Source: Heterocephalus glaber
Lineage: Eukaryota; Chordata; Mammalia; Rodentia; Bathyergidae
Length of the DNA: 64,000 nucleotides
NCBI RefSeq assembly: GCF_000247695.1
Contig: NW_004624747.1
Coordinates: forward strand, 26,899,292-26,963,291
Reading direction: 5' to 3'
Shown here: in pieces, positions 34,641 to 45,642 of the stretch
How the letters are laid out: each line of letters begins with the position of its first letter
Numbering within the stretch: position 1 is the stretch's first letter
Translations under genes and position numbers: made by a program
The notes under the pieces: model-generated
What the model saw: only the letters and a program-made list of their open reading frames with translations
Database searches by the model: none
Told to the model about the DNA's origin: nothing

Positions 34641-35570
34641 ATGCCTGCCCGGCCTCCGAGGAGCTCAGAAATTCGGCCTGAGGCCCCACTGGCGAGAGGG
34701 GCTGGTGAGGGGCCCGTGGTGGGCTTCACGGTCAGTCTGCAGGGCGGGCGCCCCAGGCTGGGCAGGAGGGAACAGGGACGTGTGGGTGGGACTGGACTGG
34801 GGCGGAGCCGCGGCTGGTTCCCATCCTCTGCTGCCTCCCCCTCCAGCCGGCAGTGCTGCTCCTGCTCCACCTCTGCACCCCATCCACCCCGAGCCTCGCT
34901 GTCCCCGAAGGCCATGTCTCCACTGCGCGGACAGCGCTCTGTCTCTGTGGCCACCTCAGGACCCCAGGCATGTTGATTCCCCGGTGGTCTCAGTGGCATT
35001 GAGAGCAGGCTGCGGCCACCACCCTGCCCTCTCCTGTGTTCCCTGCCTCCCCCATGTCTCTGGGAGGAAGCAAGGCCCCCATGAGAGCTTGGGGGAGCAC
35101 TGCACGGTGACCTCAAGGCCTCTGTGGATCAGCTTGTGGGTGCCCCCCACACCCTGGACAGGAGCCGAGGACAAGTGGACGGGGGGGAGGGGGTGTGAGA
35201 GTCAGGAACAGCAGAAGGGAGACTGTGCTCTGTTCAGTGATGGGCATAGGAGACCACCCAGCACAAATGAGGGCCCCCAAATCCCGAACCCAGGCAGGGC
35301 CTTTGGGAGCAGAGTCCCCTGCATAGAGACACAGCTGGTGTCCTGCCTCTAGGGGACCTCGTCCAGCAGCTCAGAGCCGCGTCCCACAGGACCAGACCCC
35401 AACGCCCGATGCCTGTGATGTCAGAAACCAGGTGGAGATGCAGGCATGGTCCAGAAGCGACCCCCCGACCTCACGGGGCTCATCACAGTCTGTCCTTGCC
35501 GAAGACAGGGAAGAGCTGGGGCTGGCACAGAGCGGTCAGAGTCCCAGAAGTCCCTGAGCTCAGCATGGCT
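34641..35570. other. Non-coding, GC-rich
   Basis: No supported gene. A G7AG5 tract lies at 35181-35193. Overlapping frames of about 200 codons on opposite strands argue against any of them being a gene. Confidence 0.5.
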
Positions 35571-35584
35571 GGAGAGGTGACTCT

Positions 35585-35705
35585 CTCCACCACACTCGTT
35601 TTTGAGACAGGGTCTCCCTGTGTAGCCCAGGCTGGCCTTGAACTCTCAGAGATCTTCCTGTCTCAGCCTCCCAAGTGCTGGGATTATAGACAAGCACCAC
35701 CCCAT
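35585..35705 (-). mobile_element. B1-type SINE with target duplication
   Basis: Antisense B1: TTTTTGAGACAGGGTCTCC, GTAGCCCAGGCTGGCC, CTCAGCCTCCCAAGTGC, TGGGATTATAGACAAGCACC. GGAGAGGTGACTCT at 35571-35584 and GGAGAGGTGATTCT at 35706-35719 form a 14-bp target duplication with one mismatch. About 14 bases of decorated tail lie between the left duplication and the T tract. Confidence 0.93.
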
Positions 35706-35719
35706 GGAGAGGTGATTCT

Positions 35720-37179
35720 TCTCGTGACGTGGATGTCACAGGAAAGCCAGACACTTTGGCAAGGAGCTTTCCTGCTCAGGTTGCCTAGGCTGCAAGTGAC
35801 AGCCCCAAATGAAAGTGGCTCGGGGAATAAAAAGAATCACAAGGAAGTGCCTTGCCCATGTCCTGAGGGGCACTGCCAGAGCAGCCAGCAGCGCCTGCAG
35901 GGGCCCTGTGGCTTCTGGTCTTTCGTCTGGGGCCCAGTGGCCCTCGTGTTACTTCAGTGTCACTCAGGGTCACAGGTCAGTGGCTGCATCTCTAGTTCAC
36001 GCCGAGAATGCTCCTTCAGCAGAGGAAGATGCGGCAGGGTCTGCTTCCCCCGACTGAGGGTGCCTCCCGGAAGCACATGCGTGACCTGGCATGTCCCAGT
36101 GCAGGTTGAATGTCCACCCCGAGAGGGGACAGGAGTGTGAGCCGCCGTCCACACCGGAGCTGTGTCTAGAATGGGGGGGCCTTTCTGTCTTCCAGCAGCG
36201 TGGGACCAAAGCACTTACACATTAAATTAATACCATTAAATATTAAAATTCACATTACTTTGATGATACTTCTCAATGTACCTCACAGGTAGAGCACAGG
36301 AGTTATACTGATTTTTTTATTGAACGCATGAAAGTACAGTTGAGAGTCAGACATCCGGGAACCGGTGTGGGGGTCTGCATGCACTGAGAGGCCACCTGCC
36401 CGCAGGGTCTCCTCTGCTTCTGAGCTGCAGGGCTCAGGGGTGGCCTGCACTGTGGCTCCCGCCAGGAGCTGCACACCCGGTGACAGTGACACAGACGCAG
36501 GTGTACTCTGGGCACCGAGTCCCTCAGCTTCGTCCAGCTCACGGCCCAGGCTCGGGAAGCTGGTGCTCCAGGACCCCCCACCCCCCACCCCGGCAGGCGG
36601 AGGCTCCTGCCCGAGACCACAGGTGTCCTCTCGGCGGCAGGCGGATTTCAGGAACAACGGCATGAGCCCACGGCTTCTCTCCTCCGCCTGCACCGAAGGT
36701 TTCTGCAAGGGTCCACCTTTCCTCCCTGCTGCGAGGCTAAGACTGGGGAGGGGCTGACAGCAGGTCCCCAGGGTCCCCTTCGGAGCCATTTTACACACGG
36801 GGCTGAAGCAGCGCTCGAGACGGAAGTGGACGTGTCCCATCTGGACGGGGAGCTGGGGTCACAGCGTCAGCTCCCCCTCCACACATCCGGTCTCCGCGCG
36901 GTTCGCTCTGTGTAGCACAAAGGGGACGGGGACGTTTCCATACGTGGGGGGAATACGCCCGAGGCGCTGGGTGAAGAGGCCTGGAGACTGGGTACAGGAA
37001 ACAGCCTGTCCCCTGCGAGTGCCCTAGGCGGCAGCGCTCAGGGCCTGGGCTGGAGAATCGGCAGCCATGGCCCTGTGGGCACTGAGCCGAGGACCCCGAC
37101 CTTTCCAGGCTTCCCTGCCCTCTCACCCCCGGCTTCTCCCTCACCAGTTCCGCTGGGCTTTGTGCCCGACCCGCGCTTC
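35720..37179. other. Non-coding stretch
   Basis: No gene supported. An AT-rich patch at 36210-36330 separates GC-rich flanks. A G-rich motif on the minus strand lies at 36574-36591. The antisense 185-codon frame at 36283-36840 has no family signature. Confidence 0.5.
36574..36591 (-). other. G-quadruplex-prone tract
   Basis: Plus strand C6-A-C6-A-C4, hence G4TG6TG6 on the minus strand. The long runs can be split to give four G-triplets. Confidence 0.5.
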
Positions 37180-37910
37180 TCAGGTTGTAGTAACGGGGCG
37201 GGAGGGACCGAGGTCAGCACCACCGGAGCTGTCGGCGGGGCGAAGTGCTGTCCTTCTGGAGGACACTGTCTCGTATCCACCCACCCATCCCATCCAAACC
37301 CTGGCTCAGGGGGCCGCAGCGGTGGGGCCTTGGCTCGGGCCGGGTGAAGCTGAGGCCGAGGTCCCCCCAGTGCCCGCCCCAGAGTGCGCGGGGCCCCGCG
37401 GGGCTCTCGGTGTGGACAGGAGAGGAGGAAAGGCGGCGGGGGGCGCCCGGCCGGGCCTGGAGTCGGTGCAGGGAGGGCCTGCGGGAGCAGACGGCCACCG
37501 CTGACCGCAGCTCGGGCGAGTGGGGTCTCGGGAGGGTCCCTGGGGGCCTCGACTTCTCCAGGCCTGGAGCTGCCTGGACAGGCGCGGGTTCCGGGGACGG
37601 CTGGCCCGGAGCCACCTCCGCATGCTGGCCTGACGTTGCCTGCACTCGGTGTCAAGGAGGGCGCTCAGGAAGGGCTCACGTCAGCGGGGCGGCGCCTGGG
37701 GCCCGCGGGAGGGGCTGAGCACGCAGGGCTCCAGGACAAGGGTCCCGGGAGAGGAGGAGGGACAGAAGCGAGGGACGGAACCCTGAAGCACAAGGAGGCC
37801 TCCGCACGGAGACGCCGCACACGGCGCTGCGGAAGACACGGTGCGCTGCTGCCCCTAGCGGCCATGCGGGACATTGCCGCCGCCAGGTTTCAGGTCTGCA
37901 GCACGCAGCA
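37180..37910. promoter_or_regulatory. CpG island, candidate promoter
   Basis: Very GC-rich with near-expected CpG: about 14 CpGs in the 120 bases from 37381, including GCGCGGGGCCCCGCGGGG and GGCGGCGGGGGGCGCCCGG. A strong CTCF-like site sits at its right edge. An open frame crosses it, but its first ATG is at 37864, outside the densest part. Transcription start and direction are unknown. Confidence 0.5.
37847..37865 (-). promoter_or_regulatory. Predicted CTCF site
   Basis: Minus strand reads ATGGCCGCTAGGGGCAGCA, a close match to the CTCF core (CC-R-C-Y-AG-GGGGC-R). Binding is a prediction from the motif only. Confidence 0.55.
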
Positions 37911-37919
37911 AGCTTGTCC

Positions 37920-38030
37920 ACCGCCCCATCTTCGCCTGCCCACTCACCCATCTACCGTCACCAACTACCCATGCATACATCTCCTCGTCCACTCCCCGCC
38001 CATCCACCATCCATCCAGACCTTCTCTCCC
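37920..38030 (+). repeat. Degenerate (CATC/CACC)n repeat
   Basis: Repeated CCCATC, CACCCATC and CATCCACC words over about 110 bp. An eroded tetranucleotide microsatellite. Confidence 0.7.
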
Positions 38031-39264
38031 GATAGCTCCCTGGGCAGGACAAAGATGCATCATCAACAAAAACATGAGAATGAAATACCAACCCAAGGCA
38101 GCAAGAGACGATACAGCTGCGCTGCTCCCTCTCCGGGCTCCGTGTCAGCTGCCTTCCGTGGTCCGTGCCCCACAGGGCCGGGAGCAGAGACACCACCGCC
38201 CGGCACACAGCAGGCCGCGAGGCGGGCACAGCGCACCTCACAGGTGGCAGGAGGCCAGCTCTGTCACCAAACCTGCCACCTCCCCGCTGCCTCTCCGCAG
38301 GAGACCAGAGGTGCCTTGGAAACAAAGCACCAGCCACGTCCGCGACCCTAAACTTCGCTTCTTCTTGCTTAACGTGGTCCATCCCGAGTGCCACTGTGTC
38401 AGCGTGGACTTGCTGAAAGCATCGCTAGCCATGTTTTACAGTCTGTTTCCCATTTGGCCTCCCAAGGCCAACCTAGATGGCACACAGGTGTGGCCTGGCC
38501 CCGCCTGCAGAGCCTGTGTGGGGCCCATTCCTGAGAATTCTCCACACGTCCCGGGGCCCCAACCTCAGCACCGCGACTTGCAGGGCCACGCAACATCCTG
38601 TGAGCACAGCAGGACATTCACCAGCCTCCCTGGGCTCCACACACTGCAGGGCAGTAACACCACCTGGCCTTGTGGCAGCCGGAAGTGCCTGCTCGAGGCC
38701 ACGCGCACCCTCAGTTGAGAGAGAGCCATCGGCCTAAGGGTACACAGGGCAGAGGCCTCGGCACTGAGCACTCCAGGGCAGTTTCACCTGCGCCTGCCGC
38801 CTTCGGTTTGCAGATCAAACCTGGGAAAGGGGAAACAATAAGGAAGCCCCTCCTGCTGTATTTCCTCTTCATAAAAACTAGAACGGAAACTCTTTGCAGC
38901 CACAGCTACTGCTTGAGCAGCATGGGAGCCATCTCTGAGCCACGCAATGCCCGTGGACATTGGACCAGAACTCTCCCCATCCCCGGTCCTCAGCAGCACC
39001 CTACAAGGAAGGCGCCATGACCGTGTCTGACGTGAGGATGAGGGAACTGGTCCCCTGGGGCGTGAGGGCCTGACTCAAGGGTGAAGCAGAGCAAATGGAA
39101 AGTGCGTGTGACAGACATTCGAGCCCATCTGAGGAGGTGACAGGGTGGCCGGTCTGGGCCCAGCCTTGTCTACACAGACAGCTGCTCCTCTGCTACAGTT
39201 GACTTCAGCCCACAGGGGCCAGGCCGGCAACGGACCTGATTATCCAAACAGACAAACAGTGAAT
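38031..39264. other. Non-coding stretch
   Basis: No supported gene. A MIR-like scrap may lie near 39010-39095. The plus-strand open frame ending at 38718 is discussed in the findings. Confidence 0.45.
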
Positions 39265-39647
39265 GATAAAGGAAAGGCAAAGGAAAAGAAAACTATGGAC
39301 CAACTGACCTCATGGACATACGCAGAAATCCTCAAAAATTAGTATATTAAATTCCACTGCTCATAAAAGGAAAAGCATAATCAAATAAACTACAGCTAGC
39401 ATCATGTGTAATAGTGAAGAAGCAAAGGTTTGCTTCCGTGGACGAGAACAAGGCAGAAATATCTCCTCTTAACCTCTCTGCAGTTCAGTATTTTAGTGGA
39501 AATCCGGGTCAGCATTAATATGGCAACAGAAGGAAGTAAAAGAGGGCGAGATTAGGAAAGAAGCAATAAGGCTGTTTCCACTGACAGACAACATGATCGT
39601 CCCAAAGAATCTTCAAAACCTAGAGTTTAGCAAGGTCAGTGTTACAA

Positions 39648-39682
<35 letters not shown>

Positions 39683-39696
39683 CAGTCTTAATTCTC
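39265..39696 (+). mobile_element. Old L1 element, ORF2 reverse-transcriptase part (5' piece)
   Basis: Follows the L1 ORF2 order: AAAGAAAACTATGGACCAAC, the ATACGCAGAAATCCTCAAAAA block, CTACAGCTAGCATCATGTG, AATAGTGAAGAAGCAAAGG, GACGAGAACAAGGCAG, then ACTGACAGACAACATGATCG, CCCAAAGAATCTTC and GAGTTTAGCAAGGTC. It carries internal deletions and stops. A (AC)16 run at 39649-39680 has grown inside it. Confidence 0.85.
39649..39680 (+). repeat. (AC)16 microsatellite inside L1
   Basis: A pure AC run of 32 bases that replaces the L1 segment between 'AAGGTC' and 'AATTCTCTAT'. Confidence 0.97.
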
Positions 39697-40021
39697 TATC
39701 CATTCGGCCCTCCACTTCTTCAGGTTCTTTGTCTGCAGATTCAACCAACCATGGATTAAAAATATGTGAAAAAACCTGCCTGACCTAGGGTTTTTGTTGT
39801 CATATTCCCTAAGAAATAGAATATAACAATTATTTATATAGCATTTGCATTACATTATGTATTATAAATAACATGGAGATGATTTAAAACATACAGCAGG
39901 ATTGCATAGATTGTACACAAATACAATGCCATTTTTAAAGGAACTTGCGTGTCTGTGGATTTTGGTATTTGTGGGGTTTCCTGGAGCCACTCTCTTGTGG
40001 ATACTGAAGGACCACTGTCTA
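39697..40021. mobile_element. Tigger/MER2-like DNA transposon (MITE)
   Basis: Begins beside TA with ATTCGGCCCTCCACTTCTTC, continues GATTCAACCAACCATGG and ends GTGGATACTGAAGGACCACT, GTC, TA. Those ends are the diverged inverted termini of the Tigger/MER2 group (the 'CGGCCCTCCGTATCC' end and the 'GCAGATTCAACCAACC' subterminal block). About 325 bp, no transposase. L1 ORF2 sequence flanks it on both sides. Confidence 0.85.
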
Positions 40022-40375
40022 GCAACATACGACAGGAACATGGAGTAATAAATACTATTTACAGTAGTTCCAAAGGAGCAGACACTTAGGTGTGAGTGTA
40101 ACATACACACACACTTGCTCTGTGCTCTGAAATCTAAGTGCTGCTGAGGGGAATCAAAGCAGACATGAATAAATGTAGACGTATACTGTATTCCTATAAA
40201 AACTGTGGATCCTTCCAGTTTGATTTATAGATTTAATACAGTTCCAATAAAAACTCTACTGGTATATTTTATGGACACAGGAAATCTGACATCAAAATTG
40301 AGATGGAAATGTAAAGAAATTAGAATATTTAAGAGTTTTGAGAAAAAAGAGTAAAATTAAAGGATTGTAAAAAAT
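40022..40375 (+). mobile_element. Old L1 element, continued (3' piece)
   Basis: L1 resumes with GCAACATACGACAGGAACATG, ACTATTTACAGTAG, CTGCTGAGGGGAATCAAAGC, AGACATGAATAAATG, TAATACAGTTCCAATAAAAA and ATGGAAATGTAAAGAAATTAG, matching the 3' part of the ORF2 reverse-transcriptase region. Confidence 0.85.
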
Positions 40376-41856
40376 AAAAGGAAGTCTCCTTGGAGAAATT
40401 AGTATGTGTGCTTGACCAGCAGTTTCCGCTCTCGGCCCGGCAGGGGCTCCGGGCAGGTTCAGTCGGCTCCTCCTCTGGGCTCCGGGCCTGTGACTTCGCA
40501 CAAAGGCCTCCCAGGGCCCTTGGGGCAGCCTGGTCCCCAGGAAGTCGAGGGTGCCACCGTCCATGTGTTCGTCTGCTTTTCTGTCCCTCATCCGTCCATC
40601 CCAAGGGCCAGCCGCGCGCATGGAAAACAGGGTCAGAGCTGTTCTGCAAGCTTCGCAGGGACTCGTTATCTGAAGCGAGCTGTCTAATTGCTGTGCTGTG
40701 TGTCGGGAAGATGCGTGCTTGGGTGGAAACTGCTGTCTGAGTGGGAGGACGGCACTGCGGGCTCTCTCATCACAGGCTGGTGTCGCCTTTGAAGTCTGTC
40801 GCCACGCTGTAATCCGCCACTGACTGCAGCAGTGCAGAAATGATTCTCTCAGATACGAGATTCGACAGGACGGAGTTCGCAGAGGAAAGCTGTGGGATAG
40901 AGGTCCAACTGACTCCAGCCCTGGGAATCAATCCTGCCCTGCCTGAGCTGCCCCTCCTGGGTCCCCTGCGATCCGGCTGCGACATGGGCCTGCCTTCATC
41001 ACTAAGTGGCAAGCAGAATCACACGTGAGCTGAACGCGCTTCCGGCTTCCTGTGAGTGGCAGTCGGGATTTGATCCCTGGTGGGGATTCTCCCTCCACAC
41101 GTGACACACAGGGATCCACATGCAGCAACGCCCACCTGCCAGTTCCGCACTGGACTCCTCTCCCTTCGCCACAGCCCTTCGGACCCAAGGCCCAGCTTCC
41201 CCGCCTCTGCTTCCCTGGCAGTGTTGGCGCACTAGGGCATGGCTGCCTGAACAAGCAGGTGCACTGTCGGATGCTGCAAGCAAAGTCCCGCCATGTCACA
41301 GGGCACTCCTGGCACCAGGGCGGGTGGGGCCTCGTGGCTGCAGGCTGGCACGAGCGGTGCCCTCCGAGGCATGCAGGGCCCTGAGCTGCGGATGCTGGGC
41401 AGACAAAGGGCTCACTCTGGAGAGCTGGGCATCCCTGCAGCTGGCTTCTGCTGCCCTGGCCGCAGTACCAGCAACCTCCTCCCCGGGGCCACCTGGGGTC
41501 CTCCTCCCACTCATGGGCAGCGCTTGCCTTCTGTACCCTCCTGTGGCCTGAGGTGCTGGGTCCGGAGAGCAGATCCAGCGTTGGCTGCTCCCCTCTGTGG
41601 CTGTCAAGGTCGAAGTCTTCGGGCTCCAGGAGAGCAGGTGCTGAGCTGGCCGGGCAGGAGTGGGCCAAAGTTCGGGAGCAGGCGCCACACACAGCGTGTC
41701 CCACAGGACTCAGGATGTGCAGGCCAGGAGCCTCTGTCTGGAGTCCTGAGTATTGGGGTGCTCTGGTCCCATCTCAGACCCCATGGCCTGGCAGGGCAGC
41801 TTTGGGTCAGGCCGGGCTCCCCAGAGAACAGGAACCTAGAAGATGCATTCGAGGGA
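40376..41856. other. Non-coding, GC-rich
   Basis: No supported gene. The 258-codon antisense frame at 40928-41704 is matched by long frames on the plus strand and has no family signature. Confidence 0.5.
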
Positions 41857-41975
41857 GCCAGGGGTGGTGGCACACATCTGTAATCCCAGCACTCTGGGAG
41901 GCTGAGGCAGGAGGGTGGCAATTCCAGCCCACCCCAGGAAACTTAGGGACTTAGCAAGAATCTCAAGTTAAAAAA
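41857..41975 (+). mobile_element. B1-like SINE
   Basis: GCCAGGGGTGGTGGCACAC, TGTAATCCCAGCACTCTGGG, GAGGCTGAGGCAGGAGG, then the 'CAGGAAACTTAGGGACTTAG' variant end and an A-rich tail. The tail form resembles the B1 half of B1+ID composites. Confidence 0.9.
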
Positions 41976-42439
41976 GAAAAAGTTACGGAGGAAGGGGATT
42001 TTGGAGGCTGAGAAATCCCAGGGTCGCTGTCAGGAAGCTGGGGGTGTCCTGGGATGCAAGCCTGCAGGCCTGCAGCCCAGGCAGTGGCCCTGTACAGATG
42101 AGGGCCCCTGGCTCAGGCAGGGAGGTCGCAGCCCCGCTCACCTCTGCTCCCTGGGGCCCGATGGGTGGAGGCCGGGCCCCTGCACAGCCACCCGACCCGA
42201 AGAGCCACTGTCCAGCTGCTGGGCCCTTCAGTCCACCCACAGTGACTCAGAGTCCACCTCCCTCCGACTTCCGTTCCTGCTGACGAGGAAAAGCCACAGG
42301 GCAGAGAGGGGTGGTGGGCATGGGTTCAGAGACACCACAGGCCCGGTCCCTCGGCCACTCTGCCACCTCAGATCGCTCCACGCAGAGCGGCTTCCTGAAC
42401 TTCGGGAGTGCTTGTCACTTTCCTGCCCGGAGCTCCTCA
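41976..42439. other. Non-coding, GC-rich
   Basis: No supported feature. Confidence 0.5.
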
Positions 42440-42735
42440 GAGGCTTCCCACTGCTTGTGAGACAGATCCTGAGTTTCTTCCAGACAGCTGAGACCAGCCT
42501 ACCTCAGCCCCCGCCTCCTGGCCTGCCACACCTGCACTGCACCTCCTCCTGCTGGGACAGCGAAGCCAGTGCCCTGGGCTGGGAAACCTGCTGCTCCAAT
42601 CTGGAAGGTCCTCCTCTACCTGCTCCAGGCCCACAGCCAGCCTTTCCGAACTTTCCAGGAAGCCACTGCTGGGAGGAGCCTCCCCCAGCCCCACCCCTTC
42701 CACACATGCAGAAGGGGAAACTGAGGCACAGCAGG
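42440..42735 (+). mobile_element. L2 fragment with a MIR-like tail
   Basis: CAGAGGCTTCCCACTGCTTG, GAGACAGATCCTGAG and ACCTCAGCCCCCGCCTCC follow the L2 3'-end order. From 42708 the words CAGAAGGGGAAACTGAGGC and ACAG match the MIR 3' region instead. Both parts are strongly diverged. Confidence 0.5.
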
Positions 42736-43139
42736 CCGCTGACCAGCCCGGCCCGGTGTCCATGCGGCCAGGGCTGCCAAGCTTGACACAACGATCTGTG
42801 TTCCTGTGACGTGATGTCTGGCAAGGCCACCCTGGCTGGGGACAGGCACGTGTCCCACCGGGGTGACCCACGAACCTGCATGCTGGGGGCACAGGCGCTC
42901 AGGACTGGGCGGACCCCGTGTGATGCGGGTCACAGGGACTTTGCCCAGGGCCACCACGGTGGTGACAGAGAACTCTGGGAAAGCTCGGGGCTGCCGGCTG
43001 GCACAGACACAGCGGAGAGGGCGGCGAGCCAGACGCAGGCAGAGGACGCTGCGCCGGGCCCCAGGCAGGTGGGCTTGGCTCCTGGGCCGGTTCTGAGTCC
43101 AGGCAAAGGAAGGGTCCGCCTTTAGAAGGCCGTCGCCAA
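42736..43139. other. Non-coding, GC-rich
   Basis: No supported feature. Confidence 0.5.
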
Positions 43140-43158
43140 TGCTGCCCTCTGGCGGCCG
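43140..43158 (-). promoter_or_regulatory. Predicted CTCF site
   Basis: Minus strand reads CGGCCGCCAGAGGGCAGCA, an excellent fit to the CTCF core. Binding not tested. Confidence 0.65.
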
Positions 43159-44238
43159 CGCTCAGGAAGGCGCGCAAGGGCCCTTCTGGTCTGACTGCTA
43201 GATGACCCAGCGCCAAGGGCAGGGCCTGAATTCAAATTCAAGTCAAAACCGTGGACCACAAGTTTCTACGCCTTTGAGAGAATATAAAGCAGTTGGAAAC
43301 ACAAAGCCCCGTTTAAAGGTATCGAATGGAGCCCAGTAAATATCAGCCACTGTACCGTTCGTTCAAGATAAACTCGCACTTTCTCTGGCTCTTTGTGAAA
43401 GTCACTTAAGGGAAAAGGACTTTCTTCTCTGTCCCCAGATTTGCTTCGTTGTCCCTTCCTGCAGCAGGGGCTTTTGAGCTGAGTGCAATGTTGCGATTTG
43501 CCCTGGGCTGAAGGAAAACAGAGAGCCCTGCTGGCGTGATTTTATTCCGTTCCTAATGTTATTTTGTGCAGTTTAAAGATACTGAGCGAGCGGTGAGAAG
43601 CCCAACTTTGGCAATGCGCACCTTGAGTACAGACATCTAACCCCACCGAAATGGAACTGCCGTGTCCACTTCCCTGAAGCTAATCTGACCGGTGAGGCGA
43701 GCTCCTGGTCCCAGAGATCACCAGCGCCAGCAGGTCCTCTGGTGGGAGCCAGAGGTGAAGCAGGAGATTTGGGAAGTGATGCTGATGCTCGGTCCTCACC
43801 TTCCCTCCTGCCGTGGGCTCCGCATGGCCTGGATTTCATCCACAAATTTGATGTTTTGGGCGCCACAGAATCCTTGCCTTTGTTTTGAAGTCTGCCGATT
43901 ACCCCCAGGCCCCGGAACCTGAAATCTTCCTGTACAGGGAATGCTGTGGCCCGGAAATGACGCAGGACCGAGAGCCAGGCACTTTCTCAAGGAGAGCATG
44001 CTGCTTCCGCTGGGCACTGCCTGGCAGCCAGGGCACGACCAGTGCCAGTCCTTGGCCCAGACAAGGCCTCTGTGTCCAGGAACCACTGTAAGGCCAGGCT
44101 CTGGCACAGGGCCTTAAACACAGGCCACCCAGAGTTTTCTGCCATAGCAGCTTTGTCTCAGCAACAGCAATGAAGAAATCAGAAAATCAGGCCATGCAGC
44201 AATGAAAGATAGACCCCAGATGATTTTGCTAACACTGT
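43159..44238. other. Non-coding; AT-richer candidate regulatory part
   Basis: 43230-43620 is a balanced, CpG-poor island (GTTTAAAGGTATCGAATGG, GTAAATATCAGCC, GTTCAAGATAAACTCG, ATTTTATTCCGTTCC) resembling conserved non-coding DNA. 43620-44100 is GC-rich and unassigned. No gene supported. Confidence 0.4.
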
Positions 44239-44250
44239 AGATTTAATCTT

Positions 44251-44442
44251 TTTATTATTTTGGGGGGTACTAGGGCTTGAACGCAGGGCCTCTGCACGGA
44301 GCTCTACCCCGGCCCCTTTTATTCTCTGAATGAGGGTTTCACTCAGTCGCTATGTCACCCGAGCTGAGCCTGAACTTTCAATCTTCCTGCCTCAGCCTCC
44401 TGATGTGTGGGATTACAGATGTTCTTTACCACGCCCCGCTCT
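44251..44442 (-). mobile_element. Composite B1+ID SINE with diverged target duplication
   Basis: Antisense ID half first (GGTACTAGGGCTTGAACGC, GCTCTACCCC), then antisense B1 half (GAATGAGGGTTTCACTCAG, CTGCCTCAGCCTCCTGATG, GGGATTACAGATG). AGATTTAATCTT at 44239-44250 and AGGTTCAATCTT at 44443-44454 look like a 12-bp target duplication with two differences. Confidence 0.88.
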
Positions 44443-44454
44443 AGGTTCAATCTT

Positions 44455-45489
44455 AACATAGCCTGTCTCTCACAGAATTCTGCAATCAGCGATCACATTT
44501 TAGCTTTGTGGTTTCATCATCTGTCTTTGTTAGCAGATTAACTCGAAGATTATAGCATGACAAGGCTCCCTACTGAACTGCAGGGCACAATAGATGCAGC
44601 TTACAAAAATATGGCCCATCAATGCCCTGTAAATGACAGCGTCACCTTTTTCTGGGGGGCCTGGGATGCCTCGGCAATGGCTGGACTTCTGAGCAACCCA
44701 GAGCTGTGCAGATGCTGCCCCAAGTCCCGAGCTGAAGATGCAGCCCTGTTGTGCCTCGAGGCTCGTGAACCCCCAGTGTTGCAGCATTTTTACCCTGAAC
44801 TGCAGTGCCACCGACTCTGTGGATTTTCTATTCTGGGGGTGCAGACTTTCTATGATTTTTTTTTTTGCATCTTTGCTCTGACTGGATGCTCTGGGCAGCT
44901 GGGACCTCGGACCCTAAGGGCCCTCCTCTGGTCCCCTACGTGGAACGTGCATGCTCCGCACCCGGGATGCATTGGTTCACGGAACCGGGCAGAGCACCGG
45001 GCATCGTGTGCAGGTGCCCTCGGGTCTCCTGGGCTTTAGTTTCCACGGTCACAGACGCTGGTGCAGACCCCTGGCAGCCTCCGGTCCAGAAGAAGGAGGC
45101 TCCCACGTGCCCAGCGCCCCACTTCGGGTCGGAAACGTGCTGTGACTGCAGGGCAGAGGCCGGGGCTGCACCTGCCAAGCCCAGTTTCCACGGGGCCCCC
45201 GGGGTGCATTCCCCCTGAGGCCTGACTCGGCCGCAAGCTCCCAGCAGAGAAGCCCAAGGAGGAACGTGTTCCAGATGGCTCCGTGTCACCAGGAAATGGG
45301 GAGGTCTCCTTTCTGCTTTTCCTGAATTGAAAATACAGTCAAGGTGCCTGGTGCTCAAGGCCAAGTGCTGGGCTTGTGTTTGGGGGACGCTCGGAAGTCA
45401 CCATCTCCTGAACACCCCCAAGGCGCCTGCTGACAGTGAGGCTCAGCTGGCCCTGTCCGAAGCAGAGGAAACTTCAATGGATGGGGCCC
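44455..45489. other. Non-coding stretch
   Basis: The first 200 bases (44455-44650) are AT-balanced and may continue a conserved element interrupted by the preceding SINE. The plus-strand frame at 44557-45039 has no family signature. The rest is GC-rich and unassigned. Confidence 0.4.
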
Positions 45490-45500
45490 GGTGGGAAGTC

Positions 45501-45631
45501 TTCACTTACTTTTATTTTCTGTTTTTTGAGACAGGGTCTCACTGTGCAGTCCAGGCTGGCCTTGAGCTCCTGGTGATCCTCCTGCCTCAGCCTCCCAAGT
45601 CCTGGGATTACAGGTGTGCACCACCAGGCTG
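45501..45631 (-). mobile_element. B1-type SINE with intact target duplication
   Basis: Antisense B1: TTTTTTGAGACAGGGTCTC, CAGTCCAGGCTGGCCTTGAG, CTGCCTCAGCCTCCCAAG, GGGATTACAGGTGTGCACC. GGTGGGAAGTC at 45490-45500 and 45632-45642 is a perfect 11-bp target duplication. Confidence 0.95.
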
Positions 45632-45642
45632 GGTGGGAAGTC

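Noticed and set aside
35409..36140. 243-codon plus-strand open frame
   Set aside because: Its middle part is a translated B1 SINE (35585-35705).
37384..38718. 444-codon frame as a gene
   Set aside because: It begins at GTG, a non-vertebrate start, and has no homology I can see. Kept as a low-interest finding only.
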